Assembly (NCBI RefSeq): GCF_010183535.1
Contig: NC_071333.1
Coordinates: 12,150,587 to 12,214,586, forward strand
Length of the DNA stretch: 64,000 nucleotides
From: Caenorhabditis remanei
Lineage: Eukaryota; Nematoda; Chromadorea; Rhabditida; Rhabditidae
Reading direction: 5' to 3'
Shown here: in pieces, positions 36,777 to 48,200 of the stretch
How positions within the stretch are numbered: the stretch's first letter is position 1
Layout of the letters: the number at the start of each line of letters is the position of its first letter
The notes under the pieces: model-generated
Told to the model about the DNA's origin: nothing
Databases searched by the model: none
The model's input: the letters and a program-made list of their open reading frames with translations, nothing else
Program-made: the position numbers and the translations under genes

Positions 36777-36983
36777 ATGACCAATCATCATATCGAACGT
36801 GATCTTCACAGCGCTTCTGTATACACTCATCAAGCTCGTTCGGATGTCGCAGAGGCAAGAAAACTCCAACAACGAGCCCAAGCCATGAAGGTGTGCATTG
36901 TCATTGGTGTCATCATTGCTATCTTGATTCTGATTTTTGCTTTTCTTGAGTCAAACATGTGCCAATTCTTGTCCATTTGCTGA
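36777..36983 (+). CDS. syx-3: Second syntaxin terminal exon (SNARE half plus TM)
   Basis: After a CTTTCAG acceptor, this frame encodes the equivalent of syntaxin exon 6 only: HHIERDLHSASVYTHQAR, EARKLQQRA, then MKVCIVIGVIIAILIL and a tail ending CQFLSIC, then stop. If splicing uses AAG|ACA at 36773/36774, the segment has exactly the same 40-residue spacing from the ionic-layer Gln to the MKV at the membrane edge as exon 6, and the phase (0) matches exon 5. It therefore looks like a duplicated, mutually exclusive last exon of the same gene, as unc-64/syntaxin-1 has alternative C-termini. A poly(A) signal (AATAAA) follows at about 36994. The alternative is a pseudogenic fragment, but the frame is intact. 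Confidence 0.65.
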   Translation: MTNHHIERDLHSASVYTHQARSDVAEARKLQQRAQAMKVCIVIGVIIAILILIFAFLESNMCQFLSIC

Positions 36984-37416
36984 CTGATGCTTTTAATAAA
37001 TTATTTTTTGTTTTCGCTGGTTTTCTTCAAAGTCAATATTTTCCACAATCGATAATCTTATCGGCTGTAAAGATGCAATCTATACAAAGTTCAAAAAACC
37101 GATCAATGCAAAATAGTTTATAGAAAGAAAAATCCGTTTAAAGAATCACTTAAGAAAATGAGTTAATTTTTTGGAATCAATTCGGAATGAATCACCGAAA
37201 CCACGAAAAGTTGAATTTAATATTAGGAAAGTGAAAAGGAGAAGGAATTCAGCACACAAAACAAGGGAACGTTACAAAAAAACACAGATACAAAAAGATT
37301 AACGAGTTGATGAATAGAGCGAAGCGGCGTGTACGATTGGAGCAGGATCTGAAATAATACTTTGTGCTAATTGGCTTTGGAATTATTTATTGAAAGTATA
37401 AAATTACCTTAGAAAT

Positions 37417-37908
37417 CTAATATCCCGCGCCCAACAGGTACTGGGCAATGTACTCGACTCCGGCGCGTACGGATGCGGATTGAGCGTTGTCTCCCTCATA
37501 AATGGCAATGACGATAGCTAAAAAAATAAATTTGATTAGATACCAAAAAGAAGTAAGGTAACCTTGGTTGGTCTTGGAAGCAAAAAATCCTGTCTGTTCC
37601 TTCTTTCCGAAGATTAGCTTCTCCTCGACACGTGGAACGATGTAATGGATGTTCTCAAGATCAGCTCCGGTGCCTGGAACGGAGTTGATGTCGTTGAAGA
37701 GAGCCGCAAACTTCTTCAGTTCTTGTTCGGAGGCCTGCAATACTTTCAACGTGGAAAATTATTTCTTTTTTAGAGAAAAACTCACACTAAAAGCGTTGGA
37801 ATCTCCGGATCTGGCCCATACGGATCCATCCAATCCAATAATGGCAGCTCTCTTGATGGCTGGGCTCTTTCCGAACAGAAGCTTGATGTAGTCGTCCCAA
37901 CCAGACAT
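37417..37908 (-). CDS. pfn-2: Profilin PFN-2
   Basis: Profilin binds monomeric actin and proline-rich ligands and feeds formin/Ena-driven filament growth in the cytoplasm. Minus-strand exons: 37786-37908, 37563-37734, 37417-37517; 131 aa, the usual profilin length. The N-terminus MSGWDDYIKLLFG carries the conserved Trp of the poly-proline site. GLDGSVWARSG and the C-terminal VRAGVEYIAQYLLGAGY are the profilin N- and C-terminal helix signatures. A TTTATT (AATAAA on the minus strand) lies at 37386. The upstream DNA at 38.4-38.6 kb is unusually G/C- and CA-rich for this window and is probably the promoter. I remember pfn-2 as F35C8.6, a neighbour of chtl-1. Confidence 0.95.
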
Positions 37909-39927
37909 TTTAGTGGTTCTGGAAAGAAAAGAATGTAAAAAGTGTACTTCTGTATGTTTTTGAAATGAAACGAAAAGATGGTGGGAAGAAGAATAGGAAT
38001 CAGGCCAGCCGTTATGAATCATTTCGTTGAGGAAAAAGCTTTTCAGCCTCCTCCTCCACACAAGTGATGCTATTGAAGGAATGAATCGGAGAAGAAAACA
38101 TTTGTGGGAATATTTTCAATGTGGCCGCCAAACGCGGTATACAATACCAAAAAGTAAGTTATGAAAGACTATCGGGTGGAGGTGACAGTCGCGGGGGTTG
38201 ATGACCGTTATCAACGCGTTGTGTATGTTGTTCTTGTAAGAAAGTGAGAACGCGCGCCCAAATGTTTTGATAAAATACAGGGTAACTTTACGCGGCGAGA
38301 AAGAAGGAAGAATGGTTGGGAAACAAGAAATTCGTGGTGACGTTGATGGGAAAAAAATAAAACAATCGTAGATTTGGTGGACACGTAATACCATCGATCG
38401 ATGCTCGGTGTCTGTTCCATAGACACACAGCGCACTCTGCCTCCTCATTCCCAATACACTCCTCACACTACCCGCGCACACACCGAAAAGACACTCTCCT
38501 CACTCGCTCACCAATACACTAACGCATCTCACGGACGGATGGATGGACGGGGACGGGGCGACGGACCGGCCAGTGGACACAACAGTGAAGGAAAGGAAAG
38601 GAAAACGAAAAGAGAAACAAGGGAAGGACTAGAGAAGTGAAACACGGAGAGAGAGATGCAAAAACGCTCCTAGACCTCCCTTCAGACCCAGTCTGAATGC
38701 AGTCTCTGTTGCGACAAAAGGAGGGCGCAAGATGGTGTGCGGGTGTTCTCAACCGGCGTAGTGTCTCTGTGTCTTCTCAAGAATTATGAAGCTCGAACAA
38801 TGAAGGGCACTGGCCTAAATGAAGGACAGGTCGGTGTTTTTCGCCAATACCTAGATTGGCAATCGGACGGGGAATGGGGACACCAGGACAAGTAATTGAA
38901 ACGGATCATATCGCAACAGTTTTCAATAATAAAATGGTTGTAAACTGGAATGGTCGAATTGGAAAGTGAGTTATCGAACTTCGTAATTGTAATTGAACAC
39001 AGACAAAGCGACTGAGAAAACTGAAGTATTGAAACGTTTCTGGAACAAAAACAATATAACATTTGAGAGTCTGTACAAAATCTACAAAAAAAGCTGATAT
39101 AAAACTTTTGAAACTGTTAAAGTTCGGAAATCATGAGTTATTGTCATTTACGTGATAAAACGAACAGTTTGAGCCGGAACTTCAGGAAACCGAGGAGAAA
39201 AGCAGTGAATCGTGAAACAGTGCAAACTGTTTGTGGGAGAAAAGTGGCGAGCGCGCGACACTAAACGGCAAAAACAGTCGAATAGTGTATGTGTGTGCGG
39301 ATGGAGCGATAGCGCCGTGCGCCCCGGGCACCCGTGGCAGAATGACGAATGGTTTGTGTTCCATAGAATGTTCTAGGAGTCGACTGAATTTAAATTCAAA
39401 AAAGTCCGGTAGGGCAGGATTGCATCTAGCCGAGTGAACGGTATAATGGGATCAATTATATTTCAAATGGTGTCTTTAAGCATGATGACAGTCAAACTTC
39501 GGTTTTGTGCATTTCGCCGGAAAAAAACATGGTTGTTTGGTCACACATCTTCATTCGGAAAAGTTTGTTTTGTTCTGAGGTGCGTAGCGCTAAATACTCC
39601 GGTGAAAGACGAGAAAAGTTGAAAAAAATCGGTTTGGAAGAAAAAACACATTCATGAATAGATAAAAATAGTGGTTGGGGAGCGTTGATAGGAAATTTAC
39701 ATGACATGAAAGAAAGATAAAACAAGAAGGTGAGTATGGTGGAATAAGTCAGCGGAGGGTGAAACCGTATTTGAAATGTCTACGACAGAAATTGGTAATT
39801 CTACCTACAAATACACGTGCAAAATATGAATCACGGGAAAAAAAAAGAAGAGCGTTTAAATTATACAGGACACATGAGTGGGAGGTTTTTGGCATGTAAA
39901 GCTGATATGCACACGGGGATTTCGAGA
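37909..39927. other. pfn-2 upstream and chtl-1 downstream DNA
   Basis: Two kilobases without a supported exon. From 38400 to 38760 the sequence is CA/GA-rich with CGCG and GGACGGGGACGGGGCGACGG-type runs and looks regulatory. A second G/C-richer patch (39240-39340) lies nearer chtl-1. Open frames here are low-complexity. Confidence 0.55.
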
Positions 39928-42900
39928 TCATTTCGTATGAAGAGGGATTTCATTTTTGGTGCCAAGAATCTCAAGAAGCTTCTCGGACATGAAATATGGT
40001 CGTTCCAAACTTCCGTCGTTTTGTTCACTGTCTTCCACTAGAAAAATTAGAAAATTAGAAACCGAACGATTTGACAAAGTGGTTTGCACTTACGGAAACA
40101 AATGAAAGTAGTATCGACGGCCATTTCATAGACATCAAAGAACAGGTCGGCCATGAAGTAACTTCCTGAAATGGGAGAATTGTTTGTTTTTGTGTTGAAA
40201 TAAGTAGGATTAGGGTCTTACCAATGACAACAATGACAATTGGCACAAAGTAGTAGTAGAGTTCGACTTTTGGAACACCTTCAACGACCCACCGGCCAGA
40301 GAAGTAGTAGAAACTGAGGATACCTGAAATAAATCATTTTTATTGAGAGGAAAACAAATTTGAACACCGCCAATTTTATCGATGGTGTCAAAAAAAAGTT
40401 TAAAATGCTTACCCATTCCAAGAGTGATCATAGCCTTTCCAAGGAACAGAAGTATTCCAGCAACCTTGTGGACCACTACAGTTCTCACAATATTCCTTGT
40501 TATAAGCAGGAATGAGTCTTTGGCGGATGAGAAGAAGTTCTTTCCGTAGATAGCAATCTGAAAAAAAAACCATTATGAACACTTAACAAATCCTCTAGCT
40601 TACCATAATATATGCATTCTTCGTAAGGAATTTGAAGAACATTTCCAGACACCAGAAACAGCATTTTAGACACATCAGGAAGTACTTGATAGCCTTGTTC
40701 TCCGACTTTCCAAGCTTGTGGTCGATATACTCCAACATCACACGGATGATTTTGACGATGGCGATAATGAGAGATCCAAAGGCAATCGATCCGAGGTTGT
40801 ATCGAACAGCGCGGTTCAAAGCACGAATCACTGGGAACGTTGGTACATCGTGTCGTTTGTCACGAGCCCAGTAGTAAGAAGCAAAGGCTCCAGCCAGAGC
40901 AATGTCACCAAGTGCAGTGACAAAGCATGATAACCAAAAGAAAGCGAACAAGTTGTAGACTTGGAGCCAGAAGATGGTTTCACTTTCCTTCTCGATTCCA
41001 ACGTAGGTACATCCAGCCAATTTGGCAGTGCAGTCACATTTGGCTGAAGTGTTGTAGATTTGTCCATTCGTCTCTTTCATTCGGCATACTTCTTGTCCTG
41101 ACGAAGCTAACCAGATTGCGATTGTTCCCCATAAAGCGAACACTGCGATGTGTAAAAGGAACGGGAACAGAGGGAACAACAAGGTAGACATCATGCTTCC
41201 AATCGCTCTAAAATGCAATTATTGCTTAGTTTTCGTTTTTGGAAGGTGTTGTAAACTTACTTGCTGGATTCAGATATCAATGCGCATGCAATACTGATTC
41301 TCTGACGTATAAACAAGATGACTAGCAAGAAAATGACCAACAAGACGGATGTAACGATAGCCACCACAAACCAAGTGGTTGGCATCTCAAAGTAAGCATC
41401 GAATGCTGGATGGAAAGAGTAGTCGTCAATTGCTCCAGTTGATTTCAGAGTGTTCCACTTGATCCAACTGAACGCGGCTCCAAATCCGAGTGCTCCGAGT
41501 ACCAGAAGAATCGAGATCCAGATGAGGAGAGATCCAAGAAGTCTCATGATGACTGTCCAGATGAAAGACAGAATTCCGGCGGCGAATATGAGGATCAAAG
41601 TTTGCCACCAGGTTTGTGACAGGTCATGGATCACTTTGTGGGTTACTGGTTGGTCTTCGACAACTGACTTCATAACTCTGAAAAAATTAATTGAATTTCT
41701 GTAGTGGTGGTCATGAAATCATACTCTGAACTTTGTCCAGTAATTTGAATGTCTTGAGGAATCAGTACATCGTCTCCGAATGTTCTCTTCAGATAATCCA
41801 ATGAGTTGGAACTGTTGAGAACAGTGTTTACGTTGTCGACAGCATTGAATATAGCTTCCGGAAAACATCGTTGAAGTACTGGAACTTTTCAATTGCTCAA
41901 AACACTGTTCTTATTGGAATAGAACTTACCAGGTACAGACTTGACAGTGTAAGACACACATTTTCCTTTCTGGACAAGAGCTTGAAGCGCTTGGAACGTG
42001 GTGACCGAGGCTTTGTCGACATCGTCAGTACAGTAAACCACACTTTTCATCTTTGCTTGAATTTCGGAAGCCGATGCGGTTCGGAGCTGGAGGTACGAGA
42101 AGTACGTTGATGGACACTCCTCAACACAGATTTGAGTAGTTTGACATCCTCCGAGAGCAGTGGCGTATGAGATACACTTGGTGAGATCGAAGTAGAAGAG
42201 GTATGGGCGTTTGCTGAAATTTTTCGGTGATTGGATTTCGAATATAATCGATAAATTTTACCTTAAATTGTAATAGCCGTCCTGATTGACTCCACATCTT
42301 CTGAATTCTGAATCGGTTGGGTAGATCAGTCGCTGTGGATCTCCCCACATGACTCCCAAGCAGGCGACGATGACCCATCCGACGATGAAGACGAAGAACA
42401 AGAAGCAGCAGAAGACATCCGTACAGCCTCTGGAATTCAAGATTGTTATTACTATTTCAATGTATTTCAGTTGTAGTCTGAAAAGCAGGTGCAATTTTAT
42501 GTTATGGAAAACGTCTAGTGTTTGCTTTTTAATAAGAGTTCTGAATAAAAACTCGAATAAGAAAATATTTTTAATGCAAAAATGCTAGTTGTACAATAGA
42601 GCGCATGTGCTCACCCCCATTCAACTGCCAAGGTTTTTCAGTTTCCAAATACACTTTGTATTTATATTACCTTTTAGTATACAACTGTGGGTTATGTCTT
42701 TTAGCCAAACGATCCGGTTTGATCACGTTGAATCGGGCAATCTGATCGGGTACATAGTTCGCTCTAGCCGGCTGAACATGGTAAGCCTGGTGCATCGGCG
42801 GTCCATAATTATCTGGATAGACATTATCCATACGAGTTGGGGACAATGGTGGAGCGGTTGGCATGGGCGGAAAGCTGTCCGATTTCTCGTAAACTTCCGT

Positions 42901-42933
42901 TGCCGGTACGGTACGATGCTTCTTACGGGCCAT
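39928..42933 (-). CDS. chtl-1: Choline transporter-like protein CHTL-1 (CTL/SLC44)
   Basis: CTL proteins are about ten-pass membrane proteins that carry choline or ethanolamine for phospholipid synthesis. Minus-strand exons: 42671-42933, 42262-42429, 41930-42213, 41725-41878, 41261-41677, 40604-41207, 40413-40557, 40222-40323, 40094-40165, 39928-40037; 772 aa, phases consistent. The first exon is a Pro-rich cytosolic tail. TM1 follows the hallmark RGCTDVFCC, then GDPQRLIYP and a Cys-rich extracellular loop (YATALGGCQTTQICVEEC). The C-terminal half has the family core ASYYWARDKRHDVP, NLGSIAFGSLIIAIVKIIRV and LEYIDHKL, and the tail contains MSEKLLEILG. A second promoter with its own N-terminal exons seems to exist at 45.8-46.3 kb. 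Confidence 0.95.
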
Positions 42934-45059
42934 CTTTTCTACTGTCTAAAAAGTAACAAATAGTAGGAACGATTGGCCGAACCGAGAGAAAAAATGAGAG
43001 GAGGGCATTACGGTAAAAGAAAATTGACAGTGAAGACGAAATGAAAAAATCCAGAGACAATAACCATTATCTGTCTTGAAAACACTCGAAACACATGACC
43101 TTCAAGAACTTCTAATGCGCAGGCCAAAACCCATTGGGCAGAAGGCAAAGATAATTGCATTATTGAATTCGTTTCTTTGGACGTGAATGTCTATTTTATG
43201 AAAACATTTAACTAGAACAGTTGTTCTTGACTTTAACGCTTGAGATGTAAGACAACAAGAAAAAAGAGATGGAGGTCAGATCTACGTCACGCTTAGGTTT
43301 CAAATTTCAAGTTAAGCGGCCGATTGGGAGCAAAAAGTAGTACACGGCGACAAAAAAGTCGAGAATTGTAGTCGGATTGTGTTACTAATGCAAAGTAAAG
43401 AGTGTACAAAGTTTTCCTTTTGATAAAATCTAGAAGAGGTGAAAAAACAACGGAAGAATGGGAGAAGGTCAACTACCTCATCTAATTATTGGAAACAAAA
43501 AACTGCAAATGACCAAACAAGAATGGTCCTTACATAACACACAAAGGTGAGGAAGAGAGTAGATGACAATAGGAGTGCAAGAGACGCAGCATGCGAAAGA
43601 AACGGACCGTCGACTGTATGAGGGGTGCACTGTGCAATGCGGGAGGATGAGTAAATGAGTAGTGGTCACGGACGAGGACGCTCCTTTGCATGTCAACCCT
43701 CCTCCCGCCAGGAACAGTTTTTCCCGCGCAACCCGCCGTTGCAAACAATACGACCACTGGTCAAAATATTTCTGAGTGAGTGACCGCCGCCTATTTGAAT
43801 TCAGTTCCAAAGAAGGGAGAAAATGAGCGGGTGGTCAACAGTGAGTATGACTCACAATACAATGAAAACAGTGTGAAGAAAAAAAGCAGAGAAAAGAGAT
43901 GTAGCCGATTTAGGACGTGCTTAAGTTGTTTAATTTTGTTTATTTGTCCGGATTTTTTGAACCGCTGAAGATGAAGCAAAACTGAAGAGAGACTAATATG
44001 CGTGTGGATATTATTGAATGAAAATTGAAGAGCAGGAAATGAAAGAAGTGCAATGCAAGAACTTCAATAGGAAATTATGACGTTTCGTCTGATTTATCGT
44101 TATCCATGTGATTTCTTTTAGCTATCCTGGTGAAAAGAAACATGTTTGAGAGAAGTTCATTACACGGAGACAACCGTTATGATTATGAACGAGATGACTA
44201 AAAATTAACATTTTTAAAGGATGTTTCACGTTGGATTTATTTTCACAGATATTCTTCTAACCATTGATATTTGGAAAATTAAAAATAGTGGTTTAAATAA
44301 GACATTGCAGGAAGCGCAACTTATCAACAAATTATTCCGCTTCAAAAAATTCCGAATGAATTGAAAAGAAATCAACGTAAAAAGTTTTTGATAGTTTGAA
44401 AAAAGGTTGCGAAGAAGTGAAAACGAACACCTGATCGGATTTCAAATAGAAAAATGAAACAAAAACCCGCCGAGAACAACGATTGAAAAGTGTTGGATAT
44501 CTTGCCGCACTCTCACTTCCCTCCTAGTCTCATCCACACCGTTCAGCATACATAAACTAGTTTTTTTTTCACGTAAATACATATATAGTCATGATGAGGT
44601 CGAAGGTTGTGAGAAAACTATCTTTTTGTCGCATCTAATATGAGAAACAGGCTAATGGAAAAGTGAGAGAAAGAAAGGAGTGGACTAAAAGGGAAAACTT
44701 GATAATGACGCATTGATGGAAGCTGGAATTCTTAGTTTTTCTCCTGATGTTGTGACGGCGGCAAGACGCGAAACCAGTAATAAAGTCAAGTTAAAGCAAG
44801 GAGACAGAAAAAACATATTATTAAAGTGTTTTTCAGGCGTAGAACCTACCAGAAGACAGGTGAATCTGCTAATGAGAAATTCGCAATTTAAATCAAAAAT
44901 AAAAACAAGTGACATGTGAAAAGTCTCTATGGTTATATAATTCCTAATGATTTCTATAGAATTCCAAGTCGGAAGAAAATATAAGTTTTCTTTTTCCTTC
45001 AAAACACACGCGTTAGATTGAGGGAATCTTAGAAATCTTCTTTTTCCCATAATGATTTT

Positions 45060-45275
45060 ATGAGGCAAAAGGAATCCATTGGTGGCAAGAAAACAAGTTT
45101 GAAGGAAGGTATTTGGTATATAGCTCATGTTCATTTTTGTTTTGTTTCAGTTACAATGTTTGCCGAACGCTTGACTAATAGTGGGTGTCGAGAAGTTTCA
45201 AAAAGTTCATGTGTCAGTGACATTGTTAAGAGAACTGGTTCAAGTGTTGTTGAAAAAATGCAAGAATGTTTTTAA
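45060..45275 (+). other. Candidate small gene, 57 aa product
   Basis: ATG at 45060, 16 codons to the donor GAAG|GTATTT, a 42-nt intron ending TTTGTTTCAG, then 41 codons to TAA at 45275; phases agree. The protein (MFAERLTNSGCREVSK... in the second exon) has three Cys and no signal peptide. The intron is itself open, so the frame is not strong evidence of coding. It lies inside the chtl-1 alternative intron on the opposite strand. No homologue recognised. Confidence 0.25.
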
Positions 45276-45804
45276 TCCTTTGGTACATCGTTATGTCGAA
45301 GTTATTGCGCTCAATTAAAAAACAAAATTTTTAATCAGACCTAAGTTCTTCCCGGAAATTAATAAATAGTTCCTATTCCTAATTAGTTGTTTTCCCAGAC
45401 AAGATTATTCCAACTCCATCGTTTTCAGAATTACGCTTCTCCAATATGGCTCATGGGATATCAGGGCAGTTGAGAGGAAAACGAGACTCAAATGTCAGTT
45501 ACGTCATTCCCCCAAATCAGAACTTGTGAAAAACGTCACACGTTGAAAAGAAATGCACACATTTCGAAAGAGATATTCATAAATGCCTCAACTGGTGAAG
45601 GAAGAAAAACGGATAGAACACAAGAAGAGTCAAATAAAAAATATTGCTCGAAGAAATAATAATTGCATCTATCCATCTATACACCTTTCTTTGAAAACCA
45701 CTTTCTTTGAAAGAATTGCACCTGCTTTAGCTTCTCAGTTTTTAGTCACTAGTACGAATCCATTCTTCCTTTTCTTTTGAAAATATTTGAACACACAAAC
45801 TGAC

Positions 45805-45865
45805 CTTTTTCCCAAATTGAAGTCGCTCATCGGGTTGTTGTCCCGCCGTTTGGACTCGGCGGTCC
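45805..45865 (-). CDS. chtl-1: Alternative second coding exon of chtl-1
   Basis: A clean acceptor (TTATTTTCAG) and donor (AAAAAG|GTCAGT) bound 61 nt that start needing two bases and end in phase 2. The end phase is exactly that of the standard first exon, so it can splice to exon 42262-42429. The protein would read ...NNPMSDFNLGK-R-GCTDV, with the junction Arg preserved. No other minus-strand gene is within reach. Confidence 0.62.
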
Positions 45866-46221
45866 CTGAAAATAATAGTTGAGCTTAAAGGGATTCCGAA
45901 ACTGGGGATAGTTTCTTTATAATCCTGATGTTCCATACATGCAATACTCACAGATGTCTTATAGTATTTTCATAGTGGGCAGAATATAAGGAATTGAAAG
46001 TCCAGGAGCATTTTTTTATATTGAGCAAAAAGAGCAAAAAGTTTTGCAATGTTTACCTGCACTTTTGCTTTTTTTCACTCTCTCGAACTATACTTCCTGG
46101 AGCAAAATCTCAAACTTTTTTGCTTTTCAAAGACTCGTTGCGAAGAATATTCTTTTTTGTCTTCTCCTTTGATCATTATTAAGAAGCCCACCAATACTTT
46201 TATAGAGAAACAAAATTTCAC

Positions 46222-46272
46222 CTGGGGCAGTTTGATTCGCCATTGCAGGGTAACTCCAATCTTGAGAAGCAG
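46222..46272 (-). CDS. chtl-1: Alternative first coding exon of chtl-1
   Basis: A consensus acceptor (GATATTTCAG) at 46273 and a donor (CCCCAG|GTGAAA) at 46221 bound 51 nt. From the ATG at 46241-46243 it encodes MANQTAP and leaves phase 1, which the exon at 45805-45865 takes up. Upstream of the ATG the same frame stays open in the exon, so a longer N-terminus with further exons is possible. The result is a short alternative cytosolic tail replacing the Pro-rich one. Confidence 0.55.
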
Positions 46273-48200
46273 CTGAAATATCAATGTGACAGGTGGAAAT
46301 AGAAATAAATGTGTTAAAAAAACAAATAACAGTTCAAGATGAGACTGAAAACGTTTTGTCCGAGAGTTGAAGTTAAAACTGAAGCCTTTCAGTCCTCTCT
46401 CTCTTCTCATATCTCTATAGTAACCTGCATAACATTCAATTTTCTAACTCTCACACAATCACACGCTATGCTTCCAACCTTTTTCCGTTGTTGATAAGTT
46501 TTTTGTCGGTTGTGCGAATCGAAACGGAACCCAATTAGTGGGTTGGCGGAAATCACTATGGAAACTTACTCATACACATCATTTGTCTGTCTGGCAAACG
46601 TGAGATATTGAATTCTCCTTTGGTTTAGAAGTCTGTCATTACACACATCACCACCAAAATTTTATAAACTTTTTATAAAATATGGATTTTTTACATGACG
46701 TAAGATTTCTTAGAAAGTAATGTTTTAACCTTCATCTTGTACATATACCTTTCTAACAAGGAGAACAACTGACCTTCATATCTGTAGTTGTATTGTTTCA
46801 TAGCTATTGCAAGGCTAGGAATCAGAAATAAAAAACTGCGGCACAATGAAAGCGAAACACAACTTGCCACGGCTAACTATGTATTTACTTTTGGCCTACT
46901 CTTCCTTCCGAATGTTCAAAGATGAAAACAAATAGATCCTACGGGTTTGTAAGCAAACCGTGTGAATTATTTTGGACTGTCGAGATGTCAATCTAAGGAT
47001 AAGAAAACAGATAAAAGAAAGTGAAATTGAAAGTACACACGAAGAGGAGCAGCACAGGTTTACACTGGTGCGATATTGAAAAAAAGTCTTTTCAGATGAT
47101 AAAGTTTCAGAAACGGCAGAACAAAAAGATTTATTCAATCAATTCAGTAACGAAAAAAACTTTAAATTGTCTGTGTGTGTGCAGTCCTGTGGGAAAATGT
47201 GCTCATTAGAGTGGCTTGATGAGAATCTAACGCGGATGATGTGATGAAAAAGGAAAACAAAAAATGGTGGAACCGAATAGTACATGATTTTATGACGTCG
47301 GATGTGCTTTTGGGGGAACGGAACAGTGTTAATCTGAAGTACACAAGCAATCTGAAAATACCCAATTTCCACTTGCACTTTGTTCGGAACTCTCAGAAAA
47401 ATCAAATGAATACATTTGAAAAGGGCAATACGATCTCATCAGGAATATCTATGAGCACTTTCAGAATTTTTTTTAATTTTTGAAACAACATGGTATAATC
47501 ATTAATATTTGAGCAAGTCCAGAGTTTTGAATTTCACATTGTTCAAGTTGCTCAATCTTTTTCATACACTGAATTGATATCATACATTGTTCTTGTAAGT
47601 CAGTCAGTTTTTTAATATCACAATCAGTATCTTCCTTTTATTTGATTTGTGAAAATGAAAAATGTGGGTGTTGTTTGTTTCGAGGAGATGTGTTATGTTT
47701 TACGCATTTTTAGTTCAAGGTTTTTCTAAGATTCACGCAAACCATTCTTTTTATCAATATTACTTCAGTTTCTTATAACTGTCACAGTTCTGTTTTCAAA
47801 AATAATAATTTTAAGTTTGCTTTCCTTATCAATTTGAACATGTGATCTATGTCTGACCTAATTGAACAGTATTTCGCATTTCACATTTCTCAATTTCTAC
47901 CAACATAAACCACGGTTTGTGCCGTAAGTCATGGAAGCTAATGTAGTGTAGTGATTTTTTTTTGTCTTTCACTGCTTCTCGTTTGCAGTACATATTTAAC
48001 ATCATACGTCTTTCATTTGGCTTCTATCTGCCTTCTTATCATTAACCATTCAAATGATAATCAGACACATAGTTTCATTTTCTCAGACCATATTTATTGT
48101 TGGTTTGACGTCTTTTCGTGGCTCCATTCTAACCGTTAGCACCGTTTACGTCTTGATTTTTCAGAATTTACTTCCTAATTTTATAATTTTTCATTTTCAG

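Larger units (their letters stand above)
42934..48200. other. Upstream region of chtl-1 and of the hydroxylase
   Basis: Five kilobases that contain the two alternative chtl-1 exons and one weak small-gene candidate (45060-45275). Elsewhere I see AT-rich non-coding DNA. The 43600-43760 stretch, just upstream of the main chtl-1 start, is more G/C-rich and may be its promoter. Confidence 0.55.

Noticed and set aside
44713..44919. Plus-strand frame MMEAGILSFSPDVV... as a gene or as an upstream exon of 45060
   Set aside because: Mixed composition is tempting, but the possible donor at its end does not match the phase of the later exon and no acceptor links them.
44685..45134. 149-codon minus-strand open frame
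   Set aside because: Phe/Leu/Asn-rich with no signal peptide logic, splice context or family motif; overlaps other weak frames on the opposite strand.
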